DNA of 64,000 nt, taken from contig CM057009.1 of the NCBI GenBank assembly GCA_029891345.1, positions 296,199,966 through 296,263,965 of the forward strand, given 5' to 3'. The translations under genes and the position numbers were made by a program. Positions 24,866-36,440 of the stretch are shown piece by piece. Source of the DNA: Dryococelus australis (Eukaryota > Arthropoda > Insecta > Phasmatodea > Phasmatidae). Positions within the stretch are counted from its first letter, which is position 1, and each line of letters opens with the position of its first letter. The notes under the pieces were generated by a model that was not told where the DNA came from, ran no database searches, and saw only the letters and a list, made by a program, of their open reading frames with translations.

Positions 24866-26280
24866 CATTGGGACACTAGGGGGTGGTAAGTTATTATCCT
24901 ACCAATGTGCATGTAATCCTCCGGTATTTTGTAAATATATTATAACCATACGTTACTGTACGGAAACACGTTACCTTTATGTAATACTTACAGGCGAACA
25001 GTGTTCGAGACAACAGACAAAGTTTGTAAGGGTATATTATGTTGCCTTCCAAGTACCAAACCCATATTGCAAGGCAGGTCATATGAACACGGCTTAACTG
25101 CTGTATGTGAATGCAGGTAATGGTGACAGGACAGCATGTTCGTACAGTCCGGGGTCTGCGAGTAGTTGATTCTCAAAGGGGATGACCATACAAGGTAAAT
25201 GCATGAGAATATATCTTGCAAATCATCCGTGTATGTACAATAGTAACTGCTCAAAGTGGCAACCAACAACTTTGATACACGACTGTGATGCACACTCGAC
25301 TATAAAAACTCCTGATAAAGGTGGCCAGTCAAACATGGCAGCAAGAAATACGGTCCAATGAGGTTGTTGCTGACAATGCCGGCCCAGACGTTAACAGCAT
25401 GTCACTTGATGGCAGTGTTCGACCATTGCATGTGGGTTTATGTCATTCCAAACGTGACTGTTTTGATTGTTAAGAATGCCATAACACATGACAGCAGCCT
25501 CAGAATGTAGCAAGGTAAACCAGGTTCGTTTGCACAGTGATGCAGAAAACAGTGAGCAAAATCGACACATGGCTAGAAATCAGCTAGTGGAAGGCTTGCA
25601 CTTTTTCATGATGGTACAGGTGTAGCTGTTGTTCGTACAGAACCCTCAACACACTATGGTGGCTCGCATGTATTGTGCAAGCGATTCCACGTGCGCTACT
25701 TGATGGCAAATCTGCGATGAATTCCAACACTTCCTCCTCAAACCTGGCTGTCAAGATGTTGCGTATCACACCGGTATCATACCTGTTAGCTGTAAATGTT
25801 CCAATTTCATGCAACCATCTGTCTACAGATGTGAACATCCAATGATCTGGATGGCGTCTGTTTGGAAAGGTCTGTTCATATAGATGTTGTGCTGCTCTTG
25901 CGTTATCACCCGCAGCACCTAACACAATATACATATCTGCTATTTCTGCGCATGTATACTGTCTCTCCATGTTGCAAACCACCAGTGCAATGCCATCCTG
26001 TCACACTCACTAGAGGTGCTAACACTCAGCTGCGGGTGCAACTGTCTTGTCACTTAGTACAATCTGCCTTGCATCGCTTGCGAACCTGGCAGGCAACCAA
26101 GTGCACCCTTACAAACTTTGTCTGTTTTCTCGCAAACTGTTTGCCTGAGAGAGTAACATTAAGGTAACGTTATTTGCGCATTAAGGTACTGTATGTATGA
26201 TTATTACATCTTAAAGAAATACTGAAGGGTTACACACACATTGGTAGGATACTAACATACCATCCCCTAGTGTCTCAATG
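24866..26280 (-). mobile_element. Mariner-like element, near full length, decayed
   Basis: The ends form long inverted repeats: CATTGGGACACTAGGGG on the left against CATTGAGACACTAGGGG (reverse complement of the right end). Similarity continues for about 60 bases through CCTACCAATGTG. TA follows on the right (26281-26282); TG, a decayed TA, precedes on the left. The 1415-bp length suits a mariner-like transposon. The transposase is on the minus strand and starts near the right end. Confidence 0.85.
25584..25982 (-). pseudogene. Mariner-like transposase N-terminal fragment
   Basis: 132-residue frame beginning MVCNMERQYTCAEIADMYIV, followed by GAAGDNARAAQHLYEQTFPN and RRHPDHWMF. This is the N-terminal helix-turn-helix domain of the insect mariner-like group, where R.HP.H.TF is typical. 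The block ending LRVLYEQQLHLYHHEKVQ corresponds to the second helix-turn-helix before the catalytic core. The catalytic region is only traceable as disconnected pieces (for example VTFGMT and VNVWAGIVSNNLIGPYF) toward 25290, separated by stops and deletions. Non-functional. Confidence 0.75.
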
Positions 26281-26529
26281 TAGGGGATGATAGTACGCCA
26301 CAACTGTTCGCAGGTTTCAGGTCACGGTTAAAGAAAACATTATCCACAGAATGGCTCTTTCATCTCGTGTAGGTTACATTATTTTCCAGTAGAACCATTT
26401 GAAATATATATTTTCAGGGTGGCTATATCCCTCACGAGTTACAGAATGACATTTTTTGTATAATGATTTATATCTCATTTTGCATAGGGAATTACCTCAC
26501 ATTGTTTGTACCTGTAGTTCAGGACCATT

Positions 26530-26662
26530 CTGTATAACCTTAGCATTATCCAACAGCAGCATTGTCTGGCACAATTCCCACATTAAAAATTGGGGAATGA
26601 CCCAGCAGGGAATTAAATCCTGTCCATCTTGGTGGAAGGTAATCACTCTAGCTGCCCCATGC
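26530..26662 (-). mobile_element. tRNA-derived SINE family A, truncated copy
   Basis: Matches the head half of the family-A SINE in the same orientation as the 31338 copy: GTCTGGCACAATTCCCACAT, then GGGGAATGACCCAGCAGGG and the tRNA-like region around CTTGGTGGAAGGTAATCAC. The body/tail half is missing and no target duplication is visible. Confidence 0.7.
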
Positions 26663-29630
26663 AAAAAACTTTATTTCCCTCTATCAACTAAAGAAGTGTC
26701 TTCTAATGTTATTTCAAAAGTAATGTAACATTTTTAGCTGCCTACTAATAAACTTATCCCATACTATGCAACACAATTTACAACTTGACATATAGTTATT
26801 TATCCTCTGTGTTTACTATTCCCATTTTTCACCAGAGATGTTACAACCAATATCACCCACATAGTTTTTTTCCCCCAGTTTATTTTTCATGTCACACAGC
26901 AAAATCACAGATGGTTTTGTTGGTACAATGAGATGGAAAATTTATTCTATAAATAGTTCTTAAAAAACTAGTGAGTTTAGTACAAGTTTTCAGAATTTTT
27001 ATCTACATTTGTTTCAAGGATGGGTGAGTCCAGCTATTCCCCCACTTAATACTACAGTGTCATTGTTTACGCAGAACTCCAGATGTGCAACCACAGCTGT
27101 ATCATACCATCAATTAATGCATCACCAGTGTTGGCATGGACTTGCAGTCCCAGCTGAAGATGTCTCATATTCTGCCCCTTCTCCCAGAGTGAACTGAAAT
27201 TTTATTTTAATGACTGTGAAATGTATTTATTTTCTGAAGTAATAAAATATATTTGGTTATCCTAGTTATGATATACATTAGAACAACTATTTTATTATGT
27301 GTATACATAATGCAAGGAAGCCAGCGAGACATGTTATAGGGTTGGTAGCTGAACAAATAATAAACATAAAGTTTTCTTTCTAATAAAGTATTTAAATAGA
27401 TTTGTCCTCAAGTATTTATTATTATGTATATCAACATGTGTTCTTTGATATTTACATATTTATTTGAGTTAAATGTACAATTAATAGACAATAAAATACT
27501 GTCACCCTTTTTGTTGTTTTAGTAAATTATAACATAATTAAAAATTAAATCAAGCATATTGCATGAGGCCAAGTTATACCTACATTGCTCATTACAAAAA
27601 ATACTATCTCATTTACATAGTAACTGGTTAAATTGCACCACAGCAACTACTCAAACGGAAGTTTTATATAACCTTGGTATTATCTTGTTTGTTATTTGGG
27701 CATTCATATATGAAGAGATAAAACAAAAGGTTACAAGGTCAACTGATAGCAACATATGGCACATAATTGTAGATTAAAACCTACGGATTACTGCCACTGG
27801 AATAAAAATACAGCTACTTATATGCACAAGCACTCTCTCACTACCTACAAGTGATTTAAACTTCACAAGCAATTTTAATATATTTATTCAAAATAAGTTC
27901 TGAAATTGACAATTATGATATTTGGACATGCCCAACAAAGTTAGTTTTTTTTACAGTGCAAGGCCAGAGATAGCCAATCCACAGGCCACCATACTGGTAT
28001 CCAATTCAATTCAATAAATGCTTTTAAGTGTACTTGCTCTGTGAAATTCTAATGCAAAACTTAATAGTAATAATATGCTGCACGATAAACAATGACACAA
28101 TTTCATGTGTTCATCTTGTATATTGGGGTGCTGCAGTTGAGTCTGCTACCAGGTTTTTAGTGCAATGACTAGCTTTGCAGATAGTTAATTGTTTTGTAGC
28201 TGGAGAAATTTCCAAATGTTGACCTTCAAACCATGTTTAAAATAGGCATAATTTTGTCATGAGTGGTGAAGTTGTTGCTTAAAATAAAAATAACTTTGTC
28301 TGGTTACTATACTTTTAAAAACGTTCATCATGAAAAGAGCATTATATAAAATTAGCATATCACTTGAAATAAAGAATAAAATTACCTACATTCTGTATAT
28401 ACACTTGACTTCAACATCGCAAAATAATAATCATAATTAACAAAATTGTACTGAGTACATCTGCTACCATGTCAGACATGACAAATACCATTTAGTAGGA
28501 AGCACCTCAACCCAAATAATGCAACTCACAAAAATAGCGAAATTAGGAATTTCACATAATATTACTTTATTAATATTCGCAAGAGAGGAAATTAGTATAA
28601 TAAATTAAAACAAAGTTTGTCGTTTCTGAATAAAATGTGTCTGAGATTTATTATTCAAATTCTATGTTTCATAAAAATTCTTCATAATGAATGATATTAC
28701 TACAACAAAATTGGTGCATTCCACAAACTATTTAATAAATAACCTACAGCTCTCGAGTGGACTCATTACAGATTTGTTAAATATTTCAAATTTAAATACA
28801 GAAAAAACAATCGACTATTTCAGAAAAAAATATTTTTACTGTGGAGCGTGAGAAAACAGTTTGTTTGAAGAATGTTTTAAATTGCAGTTTAGACAAACTC
28901 TTAAAAGTTAGCTTCTCATAGTATTTTGATGTAATCATCATGGTAGTATCTCTAGATGATGAGCCATAATGAGACTTGGATGCTATAGGTTCTCTTGTTA
29001 AAATCTTAAAAAAATTAATAATTTATTACTCCCAGTATGTATCAAATCTCTTTTATAACTACATGCTGTGAAGAAAATTATACAAAAACAAAAGAAGAAA
29101 CTTAGTTTCGGAATTCAACTCTGCCCAGAAAATGGGAGCACATGCATAACAATTTATGGCATCATGCAGGCAGTGGAAAAAATTTCTTGAAAAATATGGC
29201 AAAGGATACATTGTGTAAACCAATTAACCAGTTTAGTACAGGAATTGCCACTTAATGCATAGGCAGTACCTAACTGCAAAATAATGATCATGAGGGACGG
29301 GGAATTAATCACATTTACTTCTCAGAGAAAAACACCTGGAATCATGAGGTTAAGGCATGGTATAGCAAATCAGACAAAGTTCACACACAGTGGAAGGTAA
29401 CATGAAACAATGCTAGCCTTGCACTAGACATCTGGTGCAACTGGCAGAGTATTGAATGCTATACATCAATCAAACTATACAAAGGTAATACAAATTTAAA
29501 AACTGATGCACCCAAAGATTTTTAAACAGTACATTTGTCAATTGCCATTACTTGATTTTAAGCAATGACTTCTAACAATTTACTTTTTAAAATTGTATTA
29601 ATACTAAAAATATAATGAATGCTACAGTAA
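26663..29630. other. NIT2 intron, 3 kb AT-rich, no gene recognised
   Basis: Long AT-rich stretch with only short frames lacking motifs. No SINE head, terminal repeat pair or exon was recognised. Confidence 0.4.
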
Positions 29631-29752
29631 TAATCTATAGAGTAAAAAGTGAAAAGAGTCAAAATGGTAACATTCTAGTAACTAAATCATTAATTATTAA
29701 TGATGTAGTTACCAAAATGTTACCATTTTTCACTTTTGACTCTATAGGTTAT
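29631..29752. repeat. Palindromic hairpin repeat (about 60-bp arms)
   Basis: The left arm CTATAGAGTAAAAAGTGAAA ... ATGGTAACATTCTAGTAAC ... ATCATTAAT is mirrored by ATTAATGAT ... GTTACCAAAATGTTACCAT ... CACTTTTGACTCTATAG with a loop of only a few bases. It may be a very short MITE or a snapback product. Confidence 0.7.
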
Positions 29753-29998
29753 TGCATCAAGGAGAGAGCTGACCACTGATGATACAATATTACAAACCTA
29801 AATGCAACAGCTTAAAACCCAACCTCAGGCCAGTTTTAGATATGATTTGCATGTCAATCTATGATTAAGACGTCCGTTAATGCACCTAAATGTCATTAAA
29901 TCAGGAGGGTATAAGTTAACAGTAAAAAAATTACTTACACACAAAATATCATTGGTGTGCATGAACATTAATCTTGGTGAGAATACGCGGATGGTGGA

Positions 29999-30023
29999 GG
30001 GGGGGGGGGGGGGGGGGGGGGGG
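29999..30023 (+). repeat. Poly-G tract of 25
   Basis: Uninterrupted run of 25 G in an AT-rich intron, preceded by a GGA-rich stretch. Such tracts are prone to sequencing and assembly error, so the exact length is uncertain. Confidence 0.9.
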
Positions 30024-30835
30024 TCAAATTTGTGTATAAAAATAGGGGCTTATCTGTTTTTGTACTACAAGTTAACTTTAATTTTTTTCTTAATTAAACA
30101 TAACCATCACACACTTTCTATTTGAGAAAAATTATTTTTTCATTGAGTTACAAACTTTCTAAATTATCTTTGTGTCTGTGACACACAGCTACATGATTAA
30201 GTATTTTCTGGGTCATATTATTGTGGAGGTACATCTTAAGTCTCCTGAATGCACTAAGTGTTCTGCTTCATAAATTGAGCTTGCTATCAAAAATACATTA
30301 TTCTTAATAATATCTCAATATTCTTGAAGACAAATATAAAACAAAGATAAAATAACAGATTTTGTGCACTAAAACACACGCTATTACTATGAAAAACAGA
30401 TTTAAAATGGTTTATTACATAATTTGAAAGATGACATTTATATGTTGTCAAACTGTTTAAAAAGGGAAGAAACATAGGTTTTCTGTGAATATGTAATGAC
30501 AGGGAAATAAAAAAATTACCACCACCCTTAAATTACATCCTGTCTGTTTTGTTGATGCAAGATGACATCTCACATACCTGACCTCTTGTACCAATACTCT
30601 GAACACAGCCAAATCTCTTTTCGTGATTATTTTTAAGATTGGGTGTTGTGCTATAAACATCTTTAGTTTCAGAAGCAAGAGATTCAGTTTTTTTTTTTTT
30701 AAGATAGAGGGGCACATCACTTATTACAGTTTCTTTGTCTCCCATTTCATCAGCACTAACTGTCTCACTTTTCCATGGATTCCACCTTTATTAAATCCTC
30801 TTTGATCAAACCTTGCCTTAAAATACAAGGTGCAT
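30024..30835. other. NIT2 intron containing one unassigned open frame
   Basis: Mostly AT-rich. A minus-strand frame covers roughly 30776-30533 (WKSETVSADEMGDKETVIS... to RFGCVQSIGTRGQVC). It is charged and low in hydrophobics but matches no family I recognise. It could be an exon of a nested gene, a decayed element or chance. Confidence 0.3.
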
Positions 30836-32340
30836 AATAAACCACAAAAAAAATTGTCCAACACACATTCATTTGCAACATGAACTAATCATGTGAGTAC
30901 AAAAAGGTCATCACACAGTACTATCATAGCATAACATGTGTCCCAATTGCATTTAATGTGGTTTGCTTGTGTAGGTGTGCCACAAGGGGGTATACATGTC
31001 CCGCAATCATTCATAGCTGCAACATAGTCAAGTTCAGTGAACATGCAGCATGCCCCGATGGCACATTTGACAAGACTTTGCCCAGTTGGACGAGTTTGAG
31101 AGGCGCAGCACTGTCGGCCTCTGAGAGGCAGGTTGGACATTTCAGCGCACTGCTCGCCACATGAGCCATCCTGTTTACATGCCACAGAAGTTGGGGATAC
31201 GCTTGTGTCCGCCAATACCATATACAGGTGGCCAGCTAAGCAGGATATGTCATTGTGGTGTCACAACGTCTACCATTACAACCTGAGCATCGCCAAGCAC
31301 ATATCATTTTCTGCTGGGAACATGTAGCAAGGCAGTTAGTGAGTGAGTAAAGAGATTTGGACGGCTCTTAACATCGAGGTCTTGAGAGCCGATGAGGGTA
31401 ATTGAGGTGAGAATGGAGCAGTGCCGGAATAAAAGGGCAGGGGAAATGGGAGATCCCAGAGAAAACACATTGACCAACGGCATCGTCCAGCACGATTCCC
31501 ACGTGCGAAAAACCAGAGTAACCCGGCCAGAGATTGAACCCGGATCGCCTTGGTGGGAGGTGAGCAGGCTAATCACTCAGCCACTGTTGTCCCTAGGCAG
31601 TTTGTGGATTGGCAACAATTGGTATTCAGTAATGAATCATAGTTCTGTCTGGATACAGATGACAGCTGAATTTGAGTCTAGAGAATTCCTGGCTGGTGCT
31701 GTGATCCATGCTTCATTGTAATATGGCACACAACCCCAATGAGAGGTGTCATGGTGAGGGATGATATTTCCTATTATTCCAGCACCCCACAGGTGGTGAT
31801 TGAAGGAACCCTGATAGTGCAACGATACGTCCAGGAAATTCTGCCACCATGATGCTGCTCTTCCTGGTGAAGCTTGGAAACCACATTTTCCAGCGAAATA
31901 ATGTTCGGCCACACACAGCATGGGTATCTCTGGCCTGCCTTCATGAGGTCAATATGCTTCCTTAGCCAGTAAGGTCCCCAGACCTCTCTCTCATCAAGAA
32001 TGTTTGGGACCAGATTGGACAGCAACTTTGGCCAGTGGCAACCATGGCAAATTTGGAAGGTCAATTGTACTAGCTGTGGCAGGATCTTCCTAAGGAGAAC
32101 ATTCTACTTCTGTATGACTCCATGCATGACCGTATTGACCTTGTCACCACCTGTCTCTATGCCACGTGTGGTCTAACAGAATACCAAGTGCATCCTGCAA
32201 GTGTTGATCGCCTGCAACAAATGCTTGGTATGGTACAATATTTTGGTGTTTTCTGTATACATACTACCATGTCCTGTGCCTGTACCCACTCACAGGCTTG
32301 CTATGGCACCTTCAGGGTGATCAATTTTTTTTAATGAGTG
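30836..32340 (+). mobile_element. Tc1-like transposon copy 1, split by a SINE
   Basis: Transposase pieces in order: FERRSTVGL and EAGWTFQRTARHM (paired N-terminal region), WQQLVFSNES (first catalytic block), VMVRDDISYYSSTPQVVIEG, then FQRNNVRPHTAWVSLACL (second catalytic block) and RSPDLSLIKNVWDQ (third block), with the closing YDSMHDRI. Frames change repeatedly and stops are present. The acidic residues expected in all three catalytic blocks are changed to Asn, Asn and Lys. The right end AATTTTTTTTAATGAGTG is followed by TA. The left end near 30836 (accacaaaaaaaattg) is a weaker match, so that boundary is approximate. A family-A SINE sits inside. Confidence 0.8.
31338..31594 (-). mobile_element. 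tRNA-derived SINE family A inside Tc1 copy 1
   Basis: The SINE is inverted, with a B-box-like segment (reverse complement of agattgaacccgg) near 31530 and the tRNA-like head at the right end. It is bounded by identical 8-bp copies of AGGCAGTT (31330-31337 and 31595-31602). The surrounding transposase reading resumes directly after the second copy, so the SINE is younger than the Tc1 insertion. The best preserved family-A copy in the window. Confidence 0.92.
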
Positions 32341-32342
32341 TA

Positions 32343-33471
32343 TTATGTAGGATTTACGTGAAACTGGTGTATAATATCCAAAAGTGTCTGCAAGGCTTTT
32401 TTTGTATGCATTTCTTTCTAGGTAGTAATGTAGGGAAAACAGTCCCACATTCTGACTTATTGATGAATGAGAAATATTTGCTTGAAGGTGTTTATTCTGC
32501 TTTGTCTTAATTTAGGATAACCTAAGTTTTTAGTATCAATTAGCAGTATCAGCAAGCCATAAAACTGTTTTCTTGGTTCCCTGAAATAACCTGTTATATA
32601 GTTCTCGGTACAGAAAGCGGCTTAACAAGAAATTCCTCTAGGAAGGGGTTATACTAACTCAAGGAAGGAAGGCAAGTTGCACAGACATTGGGAGTGCTGA
32701 AACAGGTGTTAATTAGCACAGATGCTAAAAGAAAAATGACTTCACAGTCTAATCAAATGTATTATAAATTATAGCAATTACTTATTTTTATCACAATTAA
32801 TGGTTTATTAATAACTTGTCATCCAACCTCATTCCAAAGCCAATGAAAGCCTATCACAGGTTGTGTGCGCACAAGGTGCAAGACCAGTAATGTGGTAATT
32901 GCGTGCAATGCATGAACTGTTAGTGTGTGTGATGCATGTGTTTCATGCGGTGGCATGTTTTGCATGGTACACCGAGGTTAGGCCTACAGATACCATGAGT
33001 GAAGTGCAAAAGGATTTTATGTTGGTTTGTAAACGTTTCTATGTATTTGTTTTGCTTGTGTGCTCCTGTACATGTATTTGTACATATAGTGTTAATATTG
33101 TGTTTCTGTATATTTTGATTACACTCCCATCTTTCATACATGTGCTTGACTACAGGGCCACCAATGAAAAATAGAGGGTAGCATGTCGTACAGAACTGTG
33201 TCAACAGGCGAAGGGCAGATACGCAGAAGCTTTCACAATCAAAAAGATTCACATGTTCCACAGGCTCTATGTGGACAAAGAAGAAGAGGCCATGCTCAAA
33301 TTAATTCTTAAACTCTTACACCCTGAGCTATACCAACATCTTCACAAGTGACACACCATGGCGTGGAAGGCTTTATCACCAAGCATTCCCAGTGGAGCGG
33401 AACCTGCAAGAGAGCTTTGGACAGTGAGCAATGTATTCCCTGTCTCCACCATGAGATATTCCGCAACACTA
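32343..33471. other. NIT2 intron, no gene recognised
   Basis: Frames at 32899-33174 and 32920-33261 overlap on opposite strands and show no motif. The stretch at 33165-33440 has slightly coding-like composition but no recognisable domain. Confidence 0.35.
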
Positions 33472-33709
33472 TAGGCTGTTACGATAAAGTGAGCACTTTT
33501 GAGGCTCTAGTTACTTTTATCCTATCAGCCATTTTTTAATCCTTCCTCCACTTCTTAAAATAAATATTACTAGATTAGGGATAAACACAGTGTATATAGT
33601 TCACGGGACTCGGAAACTTAACGTCTAAGCCAACAATAAAATATATTTATTGACTATTATTCCAAGTGAGAGGGCTTCAAAAAGTGCTCAATTTACTGTG
33701 AATAACTTA
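33472..33709. mobile_element. Mariner-type MITE, copy 2 of 3
   Basis: Starts TAGGCTGTTACGATAAAGTG and ends with the inverse of TAAGTTATTCACAGTAAA. TA lies on both sides (33470-33471; 33710-33711). Its length of 238 bp and its interior match the copy at 16380-16610. Confidence 0.8.
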
Positions 33710-34268
33710 TATCATCCCAGCCACCAGCCCAATCACTGGCCCAGCAGTTACATCCACTACATCAGGGGACCTGTAGACATGCCACAGAGAACAGAGGCAG
33801 GTGAAGCTGGGGATCAGACAACCACCATCGCCCTGCTGCCAATACTGCCATCACCTACCACTGGCATCAGAAGTGCGCTGTCATACTCCCTCACCAGGCA
33901 GAGGCCACCACGGAGGGAATTTGATGCTAGGGTGTACCAGGCATGCTTGGCCACACCCCTTCAGAGATGACTGGCCACCATCTTTCTATGATGACAGACA
34001 GTGATAAATATATTGGACCATTTATTATTTCAAAATACTAAGGAGTAAAAACTGTAATGTTGTGTTTGCCAGGGACTTCGCATGAGTTTAGAAAGCTCAT
34101 GTAAGTCACCGGAAAATGTATTTACCCATGCCTTAGGTTTTAATTTTGCAGTTATGGAAGTTTTGCAATTGTAAATTTTTTTCATAATTATTTTTTGTAA
34201 AACCGTTTATAATTGTTGGTTGCTATTGTTCCTGCCACTGCGTTAATGCTTCCCCTATTTTGTTTTTC
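33710..34268. other. No gene recognised
   Basis: The first 260 bases are GC-richer, with a proline-rich open frame to 33970 that matches nothing I recognise. The rest is AT-rich. Confidence 0.35.
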
Positions 34269-34849
34269 CTAATTTATTTTTTGAATAATCATTTTCTCAT
34301 ACATTGTGATTTTTTGGTTTATTTTCCACCAGAGTTCCCGTGCGGAAGCGTGTACTGTGGACTCTCCGACCATCTGATTGCTGTATGGACAAGTTGAGCT
34401 TGCGCCTGCCACCCTTGCAGATGTAACCCTCTCGTTTCTGGTGCCCGACGTGCTGCTGGTCCACCAAGTGCTGTGTGTGCGCAGTGTAGACTGGAGTTTT
34501 TCTCGTACTGGGATGCGCAATGGACTCTGATTCTGGCTGACACTCTCCCAGAAAGAAGAGAATGAACTTCTAAGAAGAACTTATATAATTGTGTTACACT
34601 GGACAGACTTTGATGTTATTTGTTACAACACTGAAAATCTGTAATCTTTCTTCAAGAACTCTTGTCTCTGTTGATATTATTCTCTGTCTCTCTTCTGTGC
34701 CTTCTGCGAAGTGTATGTATTGATTGTAATCTAAGTTTGTGATGAGTTTCTTCCCAGTTACTTCTTCATGGTTTCTTGTTAAGAGGCATAAACTCATGGA
34801 AACAGTTATGGCACTAGACCAATTTAGCGAGGGGGGTTGGATGGTGTGA
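34269..34849 (-). mobile_element. Possible LTR, minus strand
   Basis: Read on the minus strand the block starts TGTCACACCATCC (34849). It is GC-rich in its centre (34330-34560) and runs into AATAAA-type signals near 34317 and 34274, resembling an LTR with terminal TG. No second LTR, primer-binding site or target duplication was found. Open frames in it are probably non-coding. Confidence 0.3.
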
Positions 34850-35636
34850 CAAGTGCGCTCCTCATAACAATATATATTATTTCACCACTCCGCCTATATG
34901 CTGTCTTGGTTTCCCTGCAGTTCCTTTCTCCTTCTTTGCTCTTTGGATCTCCACCTTTCAACACATGTGCGGTAGCCAGTTATGCCTTATTGGCTACCGA
35001 TTCTAAACTGATGCTCGGCCTTCTCCTGGGCTCTTGGCTCTCTCTTCAACTTTGCTCCTGTTTCTGTTCTGTCACCTACTGCTTCTGACCGCCTTGATGG
35101 TTAGGCATAGTCGACATGGGGCATTGCCATGCCTGTCAGCTTCGTGGCACCACAATCTTAACATAAATTTTCTCTGAAGACCGTAGGGCAATTCGCAGGT
35201 TTCTATGTTTTTTATTGCATTTATTGATTGGTATTATGTTGAGCTAGTTCATGGTAAATAGGGTTGTGCAATTTTCCGTTTGCATGCTACATTTTGTTTT
35301 GGTCCCCCAGTCGAAATTCTGTTTGGTGTAACTTTGCATGGTAAATGTGTGTGGATCCCAGCATATTAACACGTGTCTATTTGCTATTTTTTAATATTTT
35401 ATAATTGTAATTTTGAAGTTGTCGTGGCTTGTTGTGAGTTGCTAAAAAGTTTGTTAGAATTGGTAAATGGGACTGCACCTGCTCACACAGTTTAATTACC
35501 AAGGTTTGTGGTAACCCACATGCAAACACCTAGATTTTGGTGAACCTCTTTGATTTTTAATTAATGTTTTAACGTGTTAGTACAATTTATTCTGTGAGGC
35601 TTTGATAGACTCAATACGAGTGCCCTAACGGATATG
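34850..35636. other. NIT2 intron, nothing firmly recognised
   Basis: Contains a pyrimidine-rich block at 34900-35090. The part from about 35556 to 35634 is similar to 37195-37275 on the other side of the neighbouring pogo-like element. Confidence 0.4.
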
Positions 35637-35979
35637 CAGTAAAAGCCCGGCGGCTGTTTGGGGACATAACTCAGACACGCGTTATAGCTTTCCGCACTAT
35701 TCTGGGAGTAACCCAGTATAGTAGCAAAAAAAAAAAAAGGCCCGTATTCTAATGGGGCATGGCATATATCTGTCAAACACGGAGAAAGCATTGTTATTTA
35801 CAGCAGTAACTCGTGTAATGTTTAGCACTTTGCTATCAGAATTTAATTTTTTTAATCTGCATGACCGGACTTGACAGTACCAAAGGGAGGGAAACATAAG
35901 ATAAACGTGCTAAGATGCATTCAACATGCATTCAAGCAAGAATAACTAAAAAAAATATCGCGCTTTCCAGACAAAGGAT

Positions 35980-36370
35980 GTAGGAGATTAATTTTATGCC
36001 TGTAAATGACATAGAAGCACGAATTTTGACGTACGCCTCAAATTCCGGAATAATTTTTTTTTTGAAAATGGGAAGACATACCAAATAGCCGCTATATACA
36101 CATTATAATCAAAGTGTCTACATCATAATTATAATGATTACATAGAGATATGCCTGTAGGAGATTAAATATTGGCGTGTAAATAACTTAGCAGCATGAAT
36201 TTTGAGGCCCACATCAAATTTGGGAATTTTTTTCCTTCAGAAAATGGGAAGAACTACTGTTATAGCTGCTATATACACATTATAATTAAAGTGTCTACAG
36301 CATTATTGTAATGATTATGTAGCACTATACCACGTACATTAATTAGGGCCTGTAAATTACTTAGGCTCTA
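35980..36370. repeat. 176-bp tandem repeat, 2.2 copies
   Basis: GTAGGAGATTAA starts units at 35980 and 36156; a third partial unit begins near 36334 (ATTAATTAGGGCCTGTAAAT). Both full units contain CGCTATATACACATTATAAT or its near match, followed by AAAGTGTCTACA. It lies wholly inside the pogo-like element. Confidence 0.85.
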
Positions 36371-36440
36371 CCTTATCCAGAATATGAACCCATAGCCCCT
36401 CGCATTACAAGCCAGTTTTATACTGAATGCGCCACAAAAG
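36366..36440 (-). mobile_element. tRNA-derived SINE head, family B fragment
   Basis: On the minus strand: TTTTGTGGCGCATTCAGTA (A-box region), then GGGCTATGGGTTCATATTC (B-box region) and GGATAAGG. The same order of motifs appears at about 49970-50143. A tRNA-derived promoter head without the remaining SINE body. Confidence 0.5.
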
